This document shows positions 17,858-26,453 of a stretch of DNA of 64,000 nucleotides, piece after piece. The notes below the pieces were generated by a model that was not told the DNA's origin, did not search any database, and saw nothing but the letters and a program-made list of their open reading frames with translations. The first letter of the stretch is position 1; each line of letters opens with the position of its first letter. The position numbers and the translations under genes are program-made. This DNA is from Clostridiaceae bacterium (lineage in GTDB: Bacteria > Bacillota > Clostridia > Lachnospirales > Lachnospiraceae): the NCBI GenBank assembly GCA_902363735.1, contig CABJBA010000001.1, positions 124,001 to 188,000 on the forward strand, in the 5' to 3' direction.

Positions 17858-18409
17858 ATGGATTTTTTACAACTGGCTAAAAAACGTCATTCTGTCAGGA
17901 AGTTCAGCACTCAGAAAATAGAGCCTGAAAAGCTGAGCCTGATTCTGGAAGCCGGAAGGATTGCTCCCACTGCGGCAAATTACCAGCCTCAGCGCATCCT
18001 TGTTATTGACAGCAAAGAAAACTTGGAAAAATTAAAAACCTGCACCCCTTGTCATTTCCATGCTCCTTTAGCACTGCTGGTATGCTATGATACTTCTGCC
18101 AGCTGGAAAAGATCCTATGACAACGAAGATACCGGAATTACTGATGCCAGCATTGTTGCCACCCAGATGATTCTTCAGGCCACCGAATCAGGTATCGGAT
18201 GCACCTGGGTAGCTCACTTTGATCCTCAGTTGATACGGTCAGCCTTTGGACTCCCTGATTATCTGATACCTGTGGCCCTGATTCCCATGGGATATCCGGC
18301 GGTGGATTCCGCCCCAAACCTGACTCATGAAAACCGTTTTTCCGTAAACCGCACCGTTTTCTTTAATTCTTTTGACGGAATTTCAGAAGGAAAATCTTCT
18401 GAGAAATAA
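17858..18409 (+). CDS. Nitroreductase-family FMN oxidoreductase
   Basis: Predicted FMN-dependent NAD(P)H oxidoreductase of unknown physiological substrate. The N-terminus MDFLQLAKKRHSVRKF holds the RxSxRxF-type FMN-binding motif, followed by APTAANYQPQR and the C-terminal region GIGCTWVAHFDPQLIRSAFGLPD and IPMGYPA, all typical of the compact nitroreductases. It has 183 residues, no fused ferredoxin domain, and AGGAG before the ATG. A strong terminator follows. Confidence 0.88.
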   Translation: MDFLQLAKKRHSVRKFSTQKIEPEKLSLILEAGRIAPTAANYQPQRILVIDSKENLEKLKTCTPCHFHAPLALLVCYDTSASWKRSYDNEDTGITDASIVATQMILQATESGIGCTWVAHFDPQLIRSAFGLPDYLIPVALIPMGYPAVDSAPNLTHENRFSVNRTVFFNSFDGISEGKSSEK

Positions 18410-18424
18410 ATAAAAAACCATTTC

Positions 18425-18491
18425 CCCTCTTTCCCTTGCAGGCCGCCATTCTTAACAGAATGGTTCAATAAGCAGGAAAGAGGGATTTTTT
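18425..18491 (+). terminator. Terminator after the nitroreductase gene
   Basis: A 10-bp outer stem (18425-18434 with 18475-18484) encloses a second perfect 7-bp hairpin (18446-18452 with 18457-18463). It is followed by six T on the plus strand. The branched shape is unusual but consistent with an intrinsic terminator. Confidence 0.8.
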
Positions 18492-18561
18492 ATGTGCTTC
18501 CCCGCATACATATGACATAGCATATAAATATACGGGTCCAAAAAGGACAGGGGGTTTTGCC

Positions 18562-20235
18562 ATGGAAAAAATACTGGATAACCGATATTATGATTTGATC
18601 ATCCATAACTCTATGGTACCGTCATTTGACAGCGGAAATAACATAACAAATTTAAATGAGACTCATTCTCTGCTTCATATAAAAAAAAGCAACATGGAAC
18701 CTTGTGATCTGGGACGTCAGCCTTATGACAGCTTTCCGTCTCTCTTTACCCTTTCTTCAAAAGTAGGCATGGAGCGATCAGGTATTAACAGCATTCAACG
18801 GGTTCCCCAACTTGGTCTCTTTGGTTCAGGCATCATCATTGGTGTGGTTGATACAGGCATTGATTATCTACACCCAGCCTTCCGGAATCAGGATGGAACC
18901 ACCCGCATTCTTTCTATCTGGGACCAGACCGAGGGAAGCGGAAGACCTCCCAATGATTTTACCTTTGGGTCTGAATACAGTGAAAATCATATCAATACCG
19001 CGCTGAGATCTGAAATTCCTTTGTCCATAGTTCCAACCACCGATCCCTATCTTCATGGAACAGCCATCACCAGCATTATCTCCGGTTCCCCCAATGAACA
19101 GTACTCCTTCACGGGTATTGTTCCCAGATCAAGGCTTGTTGTTGTAAAACTGAAAGAGGCAAAGAAAAATTTAAAGGATGTTTTTTTTGTTCAGGAGAAC
19201 TCCTTGTGTTATCAGGAATCGGATATTATATTAGGGATCCGCTATCTCATTTCAGTTTCTAAGCGGCTAAACCGCCCTATTATCATATGCGTTGCCTTAG
19301 GAAGCAGCCAAGGCAGCCATGACGGCAATGGACCCATCAGTACCTACTTAAACAATTTGACAGCCATGCCAAAAATAAATGTTGTGGTGGCAGGAGGTAA
19401 TGAAGGAAATAGAGGAAGACATTATTTCCACAATTGCACGAACTTTCCATTCGAACAAACCTTTAATTTACAAGTAGGGCAATATGACCAAAAATTCTTT
19501 ATGGAAATATGGCCTTTTCCTCCCCGGGGAATCTCTATTCAAATTTCCTCTCCCACCGGAGAAATCATAGATACCACCTCCCTGCCTGCAAGTGATTGCC
19601 TGAAATTCAGCTTCTCCCAGAGCGAAACCGTTGTTTGGATCAATAACATTTTACTGGAAGGAGACAGCGGTGACCACCTAATACTGGTGCGCTTTGACAA
19701 TATGATTCCGGGAACATGGAGTTTTAAACTTATAAACACGGAATCAGACTCCTTTTCTTTTCACTGCTGGCTGCCATCCGGCGATATGATTTCAAATGAA
19801 ACTTATTTTCACCTGCCAGATCAGAGCACTACCATTACTGCTCCTGGAAATTCCAGACTTCCCCTTACGGTCAGCGCCTATAACCAATTTAACGACACTA
19901 TTTTAGAGGAATCAGGCAGAGGCTACACCCGGTCCAACCATATTACCCCCGATGTTACTGCTCCCGGCTACCGGATTCCCTGCGCCATTCCGGGAAATGA
20001 ATACGGAACCATCACAGGCACAGGTGCCGCGGCAGCCCACGGATCAGGTGCTGCAGCCATGGTGGTGGAATGGGGGTTTTGCAAAGGCAACCTTACCACT
20101 GTTACAGGAAACCAGGTCAACCGCATGATAATCCGGGGGGCACAGCGAAACCATGAACTTATTTATCCCAATCATATATGGGGATATGGAATTTTGGATT
20201 TATATGAATTATTCAAACGTATGACAGTTTTTTAG
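18562..20235 (+). CDS. Subtilisin-like (S8) protein lacking the catalytic serine; CspC-like pseudoprotease candidate
   Basis: A 557-residue S8-fold protein. The catalytic Asp (Asp97 in GVVDTGID), His (His165 in YLHGTAITSI) and oxyanion Asn (Asn280 in AGGNEGN) are present. At the serine position the usual GTSxAxP reads GTGAAAA, with Gly488 replacing Ser and Ala replacing Pro. Catalysis is therefore unlikely. There is no signal peptide. A large insertion (about 295-430) before the last motif resembles the clostridial Csp germination proteases; in C. difficile CspC also has Gly at this position and acts as a bile-salt germinant sensor. That role here is inference. The ATG follows AGGGGG. Confidence 0.85.
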   Translation: MEKILDNRYYDLIIHNSMVPSFDSGNNITNLNETHSLLHIKKSNMEPCDLGRQPYDSFPSLFTLSSKVGMERSGINSIQRVPQLGLFGSGIIIGVVDTGIDYLHPAFRNQDGTTRILSIWDQTEGSGRPPNDFTFGSEYSENHINTALRSEIPLSIVPTTDPYLHGTAITSIISGSPNEQYSFTGIVPRSRLVVVKLKEAKKNLKDVFFVQENSLCYQESDIILGIRYLISVSKRLNRPIIICVALGSSQGSHDGNGPISTYLNNLTAMPKINVVVAGGNEGNRGRHYFHNCTNFPFEQTFNLQVGQYDQKFFMEIWPFPPRGISIQISSPTGEIIDTTSLPASDCLKFSFSQSETVVWINNILLEGDSGDHLILVRFDNMIPGTWSFKLINTESDSFSFHCWLPSGDMISNETYFHLPDQSTTITAPGNSRLPLTVSAYNQFNDTILEESGRGYTRSNHITPDVTAPGYRIPCAIPGNEYGTITGTGAAAAHGSGAAAMVVEWGFCKGNLTTVTGNQVNRMIIRGAQRNHELIYPNHIWGYGILDLYELFKRMTVF

Positions 20236-20268
20236 CCTGATATTGCAACTAACTGGTTAAAATTATAA

Positions 20269-20297
20269 TTGTATTTTCTTCTAATTTTCTGTATAAT
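20269..20297 (+). promoter_or_regulatory. Probable promoter of the AIM24-family gene
   Basis: TTGTAT and a perfect TATAAT are 17 bases apart. It lies about 60 bp upstream of the chosen start codon. Confidence 0.65.
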
Positions 20298-20358
20298 CAA
20301 ACAGAGCAGGCTTAACTGTCAAATTTTTCATCCAAAGAAAAAAGAGAGGAGATCTTTC

Positions 20359-21117
20359 ATGTTTCAAATTCAAAATTTTACAAACAATGATGATATAAAA
20401 ACCTTAGGTTCTTTAGGTCCCTTCACCGTAATTGAATACCAGCGTGATTTAAGTGTAATGCCTTCAGAAGCTCAGTATGCTTATTTCTGCAATGAGATGA
20501 ATGTCCGCAAAAGACAGGTCATATGCGATTTGTCCAAATCCGACATCACCCTGCAGGCCGGAGCCATGCAGTGGACTGTAGGCAACGTAAATGCCAATAC
20601 CGGCATTAAAGGTGTAGGAGATTTATTCAGCAAAGCTGTCCGGGGGAAAGTGACCGGAGAATCCGCCATTAAGCCAGAGTACACCGGAGACGGTATTTTG
20701 GTGCTGGAGCCTACCTACCGCCACCTTTTGTTAATTGACCTCCAGGAATGGAACGGTTCGATTGTATTAGACGACGGGCTGTTTCTTGCCTGCGATTCTA
20801 AATTAAAGCACAAGACTGTCATGCGTTCCAATCTTTCCTCCGCAGTTGCAGGAAATGAAGGTCTGTTCAATCTGGGAGTAAGCGGCGAAGGTATTCTGTG
20901 CCTGGAATCTAAATGCCCCCGTGAAGAATTAGTAGAGATCACGCTGAAAGACGATGTTCTTAAGGTGGATGGAAACATGGCAATTGCATGGAGCGGCAGC
21001 CTGAGCTTTACCGTAGAGCGTTCTGGAAAATCCCTGATTGGTTCTGCTGCTTCCGGCGAAGGACTTGTAAATGTTTACCGTGGCACAGGGAAGATACTTC
21101 TTGCTCCTGTCAGTTAA
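20359..21117 (+). CDS. AIM24 (DUF124)-family protein
   Basis: The 252-residue product resembles the AIM24/DUF124 family by its glycine-rich beta-strand pattern, including LQAGAMQWTVGNV, a central GDGILVLEPTYRHLLL and AVAGNEGLFNLGVSGEG-type repeats. The family forms beta-sandwich trimers; its role in bacteria is not settled. The start is the ATG at 20359, eight bases after GAGGAG. A longer frame from 20269 begins inside the promoter and is rejected. No signal peptide or membrane segment is seen. Confidence 0.82.
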   Translation: MFQIQNFTNNDDIKTLGSLGPFTVIEYQRDLSVMPSEAQYAYFCNEMNVRKRQVICDLSKSDITLQAGAMQWTVGNVNANTGIKGVGDLFSKAVRGKVTGESAIKPEYTGDGILVLEPTYRHLLLIDLQEWNGSIVLDDGLFLACDSKLKHKTVMRSNLSSAVAGNEGLFNLGVSGEGILCLESKCPREELVEITLKDDVLKVDGNMAIAWSGSLSFTVERSGKSLIGSAASGEGLVNVYRGTGKILLAPVS

Positions 21118-21143
21118 GAAAATTAAAGCCATGATACAAATAG

Positions 21144-21175
21144 GAGCAACCGCTATTTACAAGCAGTTGCTCTTT
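21144..21175 (+). terminator. Probable terminator after the AIM24-family gene
   Basis: Perfect 7-bp arms GAGCAAC and GTTGCTC (21144-21150 with 21166-21172) enclose a 15-base loop. The T-run is short (TTT), so it is a modest terminator. Confidence 0.5.
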
Positions 21176-21506
21176 CCCGTATAGTGCTTTTATACTGTAT
21201 CGGACGTAACTATGTATATTAAGCTGCCTCACAGATAAAAGTCTTCTTTTCTTCCTGTATATCGCCCCACCTGTTTTTGTACCTGATATAATCATTTTCC
21301 AAAACCTTAGGCACATATTTTTTTATCTGAAGGTGCAGCAGGGCGATGGAACATATTGTGAAAATAAAAATTCAGTAAAAAGAGGTGTTCCCAAAACAAT
21401 CTTTTTCAATATAGACTGCATAACATGCTTTTAACGTCAACAGCGAAAAAATCTGATATTTCAAATTGTCCTCTACCGCTTTTTGCTCATTGCCAGAAAG
21501 CACCTT
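21176..21506. other. Noncoding gap with a possible gene remnant
   Basis: About 330 bp lie between the converging AIM24-family and LytR-CpsA-Psr genes. On the minus strand, roughly 21366-21223, a frame without a start codon reads as plausible protein (including KKYVPKVLENDYIRYKNRWG) and ends in a stop. It could be the decayed tail of a lost gene, but it is too short to identify. I see nothing else in this gap. Confidence 0.25.
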
Positions 21507-22532
21507 TTATCGTTTTCCTTGAGCCTTTAACTGAATCTGCCTGCTGATTTCCTTTACCTGCTCAGAAGGTTGATATTCCTCTTCCTGAAATAAAAATTCA
21601 TGAAGCCTTTTTACATTTTCCTCCAAAGTTACCGGAATGACGCAGTCTCTTTTACCAATCATCACATCCTTTAAACTAGAGGGGAATCCTTCTGTTTCCG
21701 TCAAATGAAACCGCTTCATATTTTTTATCAGAGGCAGCAGATCCTTCATTCCAATGCTGGTGGAAATCTGAGGCAGTACAGTGCCTGCCATCTGGTTCAA
21801 GGTGGAGAGATCCGCTTCTCTGGCTTTTTTCAGCACAAGATCAGCAACCTCTCTCTGACGCTCCGTCCGTTTGAAATCCGTATCCATTTTTCTAAGCCTG
21901 GCATAAGCAACTGACTGAACCCCATCTAAGTGGTTAAGCCCCTCCTTTTTCAGGTGGTGGGACCCCACTCCTGTAGACTCTACCGTTTCTGTAATAAAGC
22001 CATTGATCAGGCGGAATTCCTCATGGCTGATGTCCACATCAATGCCTCCCAGTATATTAATGGCATCCGCTACCGCCTTCCAGCTAAAGGAAGCATAATC
22101 GTCAATGCTTAAATCCAGATTTTCCTTTAAGGCTGCTACTGCCTGGTTGGGTCCCCCGTAAAAATAAGCTTCATTGATCTTATCATACCGTCCTTTTTCA
22201 TTGATTTTCAAATAGGTGTCCCGGTAAACTGAAACCATCCGGATTTCCCCTGTTTCCAGATTTGTATTTAAAAGCATTTGCATGTCCGACCGGGTGCCCT
22301 TTCCCAGCTCTCCTTCTCTGGAATCTACTCCAAATATGGCTACTGTCCAGTAACCCTCCATTTTTTCCTGAGTCTCTATGCTAATATTTGTATTTTTAAC
22401 CTGGGGCATTTCCCCCTCTGAGAGCCTTTGGGGCATATGAATGATATTCCAGCCGTGACCCAATATAATTCCTGCCAATGCGGCCCATATAGCTCCTATG
22501 GTGATAAAACCCCATCTGTAATGATTTGCCAT
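21507..22532 (-). CDS. LytR-CpsA-Psr family cell-wall polymer ligase
   Basis: LCP enzymes transfer anionic glycopolymers from undecaprenyl carriers to peptidoglycan at the outer membrane face. One N-terminal membrane helix (about residues 7-25) precedes an LCP domain with VDSREGELGKGTRSDMQMLL, SVYRDTYLKI and the C-terminal arginines of YARLRKMDTDFKRTERQREV. The start is the ATG at 22532 (MANHYRWG), six bases after GGAGG; the frame open from 22544 begins within that site. It has 341 residues. No clear terminator follows. Confidence 0.9.
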   Translation of the reverse strand: MANHYRWGFITIGAIWAALAGIILGHGWNIIHMPQRLSEGEMPQVKNTNISIETQEKMEGYWTVAIFGVDSREGELGKGTRSDMQMLLNTNLETGEIRMVSVYRDTYLKINEKGRYDKINEAYFYGGPNQAVAALKENLDLSIDDYASFSWKAVADAINILGGIDVDISHEEFRLINGFITETVESTGVGSHHLKKEGLNHLDGVQSVAYARLRKMDTDFKRTERQREVADLVLKKAREADLSTLNQMAGTVLPQISTSIGMKDLLPLIKNMKRFHLTETEGFPSSLKDVMIGKRDCVIPVTLEENVKRLHEFLFQEEEYQPSEQVKEISRQIQLKAQGKR

Positions 22533-22577
22533 GATTCCTCCCATATCATTAATATTTCTGCATGCCTGAGTTACAGC

Positions 22578-22608
22578 AAAAAAAGAAGAGATAGTTGTTT
22601 CTACCTCT
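22578..22608 (-). terminator. Terminator after the HAD phosphatase gene
   Basis: Stem AGAGATAG with CTACCTCT (22587-22594 and 22601-22608, one wobble) is followed on the minus strand by a tract of C and seven T. It separates the fru/HAD unit from the LCP gene. Confidence 0.65.
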
Positions 22609-22634
22609 CCTTAATTTCCCTTAATTTCAGAATT

Positions 22635-23288
22635 TTATTCAAAAACTATTTTTATATCATTAGGTTTGTCAATAATATACTTGGGTTGAAATGCTTCCAA
22701 CTCTTCCCGTCCCCTGAATCCCCAGGTTACGGCCACCGTATCCATTCCTGCATTGCGTCCTGTCTTCATATCTGTATCTGTGTCACCGAAGTAAAGGCAT
22801 TCCTGGGGATTTGCCTGAAAATGTCTGGCTGCAAGCCATGCTCCGGAGGGGTCCGGCTTACACACAACGCCTTTTCCTTCCCCCATAATCAGATCAAAAT
22901 ATCCCTTTGCAAAAACAAACTCTGCACATTCAACGGCCCTGTCATGAGGCTTATTGGTCAGGATTCCTATTTTAATTCCTCTTTCCTTTAAAAACTCCAA
23001 AAGTTCCGGAATGCCGTCATAAGCTTCTGCCCTGTAAAGACTGTTTTCCTTGAATACTTCCCTGTAAACTCCCAAAGCCTCATCGTAATGGACCAGGGTT
23101 TCATCTCCTGAATAAATCAGAGCCCTTTCCACCAGCTTTTTATACCCATCTCCCACAAATACCTTAGTATGGGCTGCGTCCACATCCCCATAACCAAAGT
23201 GATTCATAGTCAGACTGATAGAACGGGAAAGAGAAGCAATGGTATTAACAAGAGTCCCATCCAAATCAAAAATACAGCATTTATACAT
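22635..23288 (-). CDS. HAD-superfamily phosphatase, phosphoglycolate phosphatase-like
   Basis: Cytoplasmic phosphatase of HAD subfamily IA. Motif I is FDLDGTLVNT (nucleophile Asp8, acid Asp10), motif II ILTNKP, motif III lysine in VCKPDPSG, and motif IV FGDTDTDMKTGRNAG. The helical cap spans roughly residues 18-90. At 217 residues it matches Gph-type enzymes, but the substrate cannot be set from sequence. It follows fruA by 36 bp, so removal of a sugar phosphate is possible. The ATG has AAGGAG upstream. Confidence 0.85.
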   Translation of the reverse strand: MYKCCIFDLDGTLVNTIASLSRSISLTMNHFGYGDVDAAHTKVFVGDGYKKLVERALIYSGDETLVHYDEALGVYREVFKENSLYRAEAYDGIPELLEFLKERGIKIGILTNKPHDRAVECAEFVFAKGYFDLIMGEGKGVVCKPDPSGAWLAARHFQANPQECLYFGDTDTDMKTGRNAGMDTVAVTWGFRGREELEAFQPKYIIDKPNDIKIVFE

Positions 23289-23324
23289 TTTATTCTCCTT
23301 ATCTACGGTGTTATTTACAGTTGT

Positions 23325-25256
23325 CTACTCTATTTCCTTATTCTTTTTCAGCACTGCCAGTACAAGACAGCCCGCTGCGGATCCGATTACAACAGCCAGC
23401 AGATATCCAAATGGATTTCCAATAGTAGGAAGTACGAAGATACCCCCGTGAGGTGCCCGGAGCGTACAGCCAAAAGCCATGGAAAGCCCTCCGGCTACTG
23501 CAGAACCTGCAATGCAGGAAGGAATTACCCGGATAGGGTCAGCTGCTGCAAAAGGAATAGCACCCTCCGATATAAAGGACAGACCCATAATATAGTTAAC
23601 CAAACCGGACTGACGCTCCTTTTCTGTAAACTTCTTTTTAAAAAATGTAGTACAAAGAGCGATTGCAATAGGAGATACCATACCGCCAGCCATAACAGCC
23701 GCCATGATGTCAAAGTTTCCTTCTGCAAGCTGAGCTGTTCCAAATACATAAGCTGCCTTGTTCACTGGACCTCCCATATCCACTGACATCATACCTCCCA
23801 ATACAATACCAAGAAAAATCTTGCTGCTGCCTCCCATGCTGTTTAATCCATTGGTCATGGCATTGTTGATGCCTCCTATAAATGGATTGATAAAAGTAGT
23901 TACAACTGCAGCCAGCAATATACCAATCAAAGGATATAAAAGAACCGGCTTAATTCCATCCAAAGATTTGGGAAGTTTGCTGAAAAGTTTTTTCAGCAGA
24001 ATCACAATGTATCCGCCAATAAAACCGGCCAAAAGTGCTCCAAGGAAACCGGAATTCACATCTCCCCCTCCGGGGTTTGCAAAGGTAGACCCCATCTTAG
24101 CGATAAGTCCACCTACAAAGCCCACCGCCAGACCAGGCCGGTCCGCAATGCTCATAGCAATATAACCGGCTAAAACAGGAAGCATCATGCCAAAAGCCTG
24201 CTCTCCCACTGTCTTTAAATAAGCAGCCAGAGGAGTATTTTTTCCAAAATTACCCGGATCAATGGAGTAATCATCAAACAGAAACGCCAATGCGATCAGG
24301 ATTCCTCCTCCAATAACAAAGGGAAGCATATGGGATACACCATTCATCAAATGCTTATAAATAGAACGGCCTATTCCGTCCTGACTGCCGCTGTTCTCAG
24401 AGGAACGGTCCGTTGTCCCTTCAGTGTGATGGTAAACAGGTGCATCCCCGGCTAAAGCCCGTTTTACCAGTTCTTCTCCTTTATGGATTCCGTCCGAAAC
24501 CGAAGCTATAACCACCTTTTTTCCGTCAAAACGGCTCATATCCACGTTCTTATCAGCTGCTATGATGATTCCATCCGCTGCTGCGATTTCATCAGTTGTT
24601 AACTGATTTCCAATTCCTTCAGCTCCGTTAGTCTCTACCTTAACGGAAATCCCCAGTTTCCTGCCTTGCTGTTCCAGGTTCTCAGCCGCCATAAAGGTAT
24701 GGGCAATACCTGTAGGGCAGGCAGTGACAGCAAGAACCCGGTATCCATAGGCAGCCTTTGAAGATTCTGCCGGCTTTTCTTCCGTTTTCTTTTCATACCG
24801 CTCTGATTCCTTGTCATCAATCAACTGGAAAAACGCCTCCTTTGATCTTGCCTTTACTAAATCACTTTTAAAATCAGAGTCCATAAGCAAGGTGGATAAT
24901 CTGGACAATGCCTCCAGATGAAGATCAGCTCCGTCATCCGGTGCTGCAATCATGAAAATTAAATTGGCAAGAGAATCGTCAAAGGCTTTATAATCCACTC
25001 CCTCCGGCACGACTATGACAGCAAGACCCGGTTCTTTTACAGCAGCTACCTTTGCATGAGGAATGGCAATTCCATCTCCCACTGCAGTACTACCCTGGGC
25101 CTCTCTCGCCAAAATCCCCTCTTTGTAACCAGCCTTATCCTTCAGTCTGCCGCTGGCACTCATTAAATCCACAAGACGGTCAATGGCTTCTTCTTTACTG
25201 GAAACTTTTACTTCCAGCTCAATACTTTCCTTTTTAAGCAATTCCGTAATTTTCAT
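23325..25256 (-). CDS. fruA: PTS fructose transporter subunit IIABC
   Basis: Imports fructose and phosphorylates it to fructose-1-phosphate. Domain order is IIA (active His67 in GIAIPHAK), IIB (active Cys180 in VTACPTGIAHTF) and IIC with about eight or nine membrane helices, including MGGPVNKAAYVFG and ISEGAIPFAAADPIRVIP. The ATG at 25256 shares a base with the fruK stop (TGATG) and follows GGAGGGG; a TTG one codon earlier is less likely. It has 643 residues. Pairing with 1-phosphofructokinase supports the fructose assignment. Confidence 0.94.
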   Translation of the reverse strand: MKITELLKKESIELEVKVSSKEEAIDRLVDLMSASGRLKDKAGYKEGILAREAQGSTAVGDGIAIPHAKVAAVKEPGLAVIVVPEGVDYKAFDDSLANLIFMIAAPDDGADLHLEALSRLSTLLMDSDFKSDLVKARSKEAFFQLIDDKESERYEKKTEEKPAESSKAAYGYRVLAVTACPTGIAHTFMAAENLEQQGRKLGISVKVETNGAEGIGNQLTTDEIAAADGIIIAADKNVDMSRFDGKKVVIASVSDGIHKGEELVKRALAGDAPVYHHTEGTTDRSSENSGSQDGIGRSIYKHLMNGVSHMLPFVIGGGILIALAFLFDDYSIDPGNFGKNTPLAAYLKTVGEQAFGMMLPVLAGYIAMSIADRPGLAVGFVGGLIAKMGSTFANPGGGDVNSGFLGALLAGFIGGYIVILLKKLFSKLPKSLDGIKPVLLYPLIGILLAAVVTTFINPFIGGINNAMTNGLNSMGGSSKIFLGIVLGGMMSVDMGGPVNKAAYVFGTAQLAEGNFDIMAAVMAGGMVSPIAIALCTTFFKKKFTEKERQSGLVNYIMGLSFISEGAIPFAAADPIRVIPSCIAGSAVAGGLSMAFGCTLRAPHGGIFVLPTIGNPFGYLLAVVIGSAAGCLVLAVLKKNKEIE

Positions 25257-26173
25257 CAAAACCCCTCCTTTAACAACTCTTCATACAACCTCATAATATC
25301 CACCCTGCCTGCAAGCCCTTCAGAAAAAGCACTGGCACTTCCTGCAGCACTTCCAAGACGCAGAGCATGCTTATAGCTTCCATTTTCCAGATAACCGGCT
25401 ATGAATCCTGCCACCATGGAATCTCCGGCACCTACCGAATTCCTAACGTTACCCTTTGGAACACCCATCCGGTAAACCTCTTTGTCTTCAGTAATGAGAA
25501 TGGCCCCATCTCCCGCCATGGAAATCAGTACATTTTCAGCGCCTCTCTCCTGAAGGCGTTTTCCATAGCTGATGATTTCATCTTCTCCCTGAAGGTCCAC
25601 TCCAAACATCTCCCCTAATTCATGATTGTTTGGTTTAATCAGGAATGGATGATAAGAGAGCACATTGGCCAGCAAATCTTTGGTCGCATCCACAGCAATA
25701 CGGACTCCCCTTCCATCTAACTGTTTCATAATTCTCTCATAGATGTCATCATCAATGGATTGGGGAATGCTGCCGGATAAAACCAGTACATCTCCCTCTG
25801 TTAAGCCAGTTAGCTTCTCAAAAAGCAACCGGACATCCTGGGGGGTAATCTCAGGCCCCATACCATTAATCTCCGTCTCTTCCGTGGACCTCAGCTTTAC
25901 GTTAATTCGGGACATCCCCTTTTCCACCCGGATAAAATCCGACCGAAATCCCAGTTCTTTTACTCCTTGTTCAATTTCCTGTCCGGTAAATCCAGCTACA
26001 AACCCCAGTGCAGTATTTTCATACCCCAAAGCCGCTAAAACCGCAGACACGTTCAGTCCTTTTCCCCCATAATAGATGTCTTCCTGCTTGGTTCTGTTGA
26101 CCGCTCCCAGTGTGAACTGATCCACCTTTACTACATAATCCAGGGCAGGATTAAATGTTACGGTGTAAATCAT
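25256..26173 (-). CDS. fruK: 1-phosphofructokinase
   Basis: Phosphorylates fructose-1-phosphate to fructose-1,6-bisphosphate. This PfkB/ribokinase-family protein of 305 residues opens MIYTVTFNPALDYVV, carries the sugar-binding GGKGLNVSAVLAALG, and ends with the family signature NSVGAGDSMVAGFIAGY, where the Asp is the catalytic base. The ATG follows GGAGAGG. It is the first gene of the fru operon, read from the promoter at 26223-26251. Confidence 0.94.
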   Translation of the reverse strand: MIYTVTFNPALDYVVKVDQFTLGAVNRTKQEDIYYGGKGLNVSAVLAALGYENTALGFVAGFTGQEIEQGVKELGFRSDFIRVEKGMSRINVKLRSTEETEINGMGPEITPQDVRLLFEKLTGLTEGDVLVLSGSIPQSIDDDIYERIMKQLDGRGVRIAVDATKDLLANVLSYHPFLIKPNNHELGEMFGVDLQGEDEIISYGKRLQERGAENVLISMAGDGAILITEDKEVYRMGVPKGNVRNSVGAGDSMVAGFIAGYLENGSYKHALRLGSAAGSASAFSEGLAGRVDIMRLYEELLKEGF

Positions 26174-26222
26174 ACATCACCTCTCCTTTAATATATAAAA
26201 TTTTATTTCTTCTTTTATCTAT

Positions 26223-26251
26223 AATATAATACGATTCAACAATTTCGTCAA
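26223..26251 (-). promoter_or_regulatory. Probable promoter of fruK-fruA
   Basis: TTGACG and TATATT are separated by 17 bases on the minus strand. It lies about 50 bp before fruK and is the strongest promoter match in the 280-bp gap after the RpiR-family gene; the rest of that gap is AT-rich and has no gene. Confidence 0.75.
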
Positions 26252-26371
26252 CATGTTTATCCAAGAAAAAATATTTCTTATATTATTTCAGCATTTTAGC
26301 CAACCTCCGGAAAACATTCTAAACAAATATCCTCTTTTTTTATACAAACTGCACTTCTGGTTTTATCAAAT

Positions 26372-26420
26372 AAAAAAGCTCCCTTTATAGCCATGCCGCA
26401 TTGGGCCGTGGTCAGGAAGC
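26372..26420 (-). terminator. Terminator after the RpiR-family regulator gene
   Basis: A 6-bp outer stem (26378-26383 with 26415-26420, one wobble) with further internal pairing is followed on the minus strand by six T. It separates the regulator from fruK-fruA. Confidence 0.7.
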
Positions 26421-26453
26421 ATTTTATGCGGATTTAATCCGGCTGAAAGAACC

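Noticed and set aside
18490..18561. Sporulation sigma promoter (sigma-G or sigma-E type) before the pseudoprotease gene
   Set aside because: GCATA and CATA words are present, but spacing does not fit the consensus of either factor.
22428..23786. Plus-strand frames of 187 and 205 codons over the HAD and fruA genes
   Set aside because: Both lie opposite conserved coding sequence and lack start signals.
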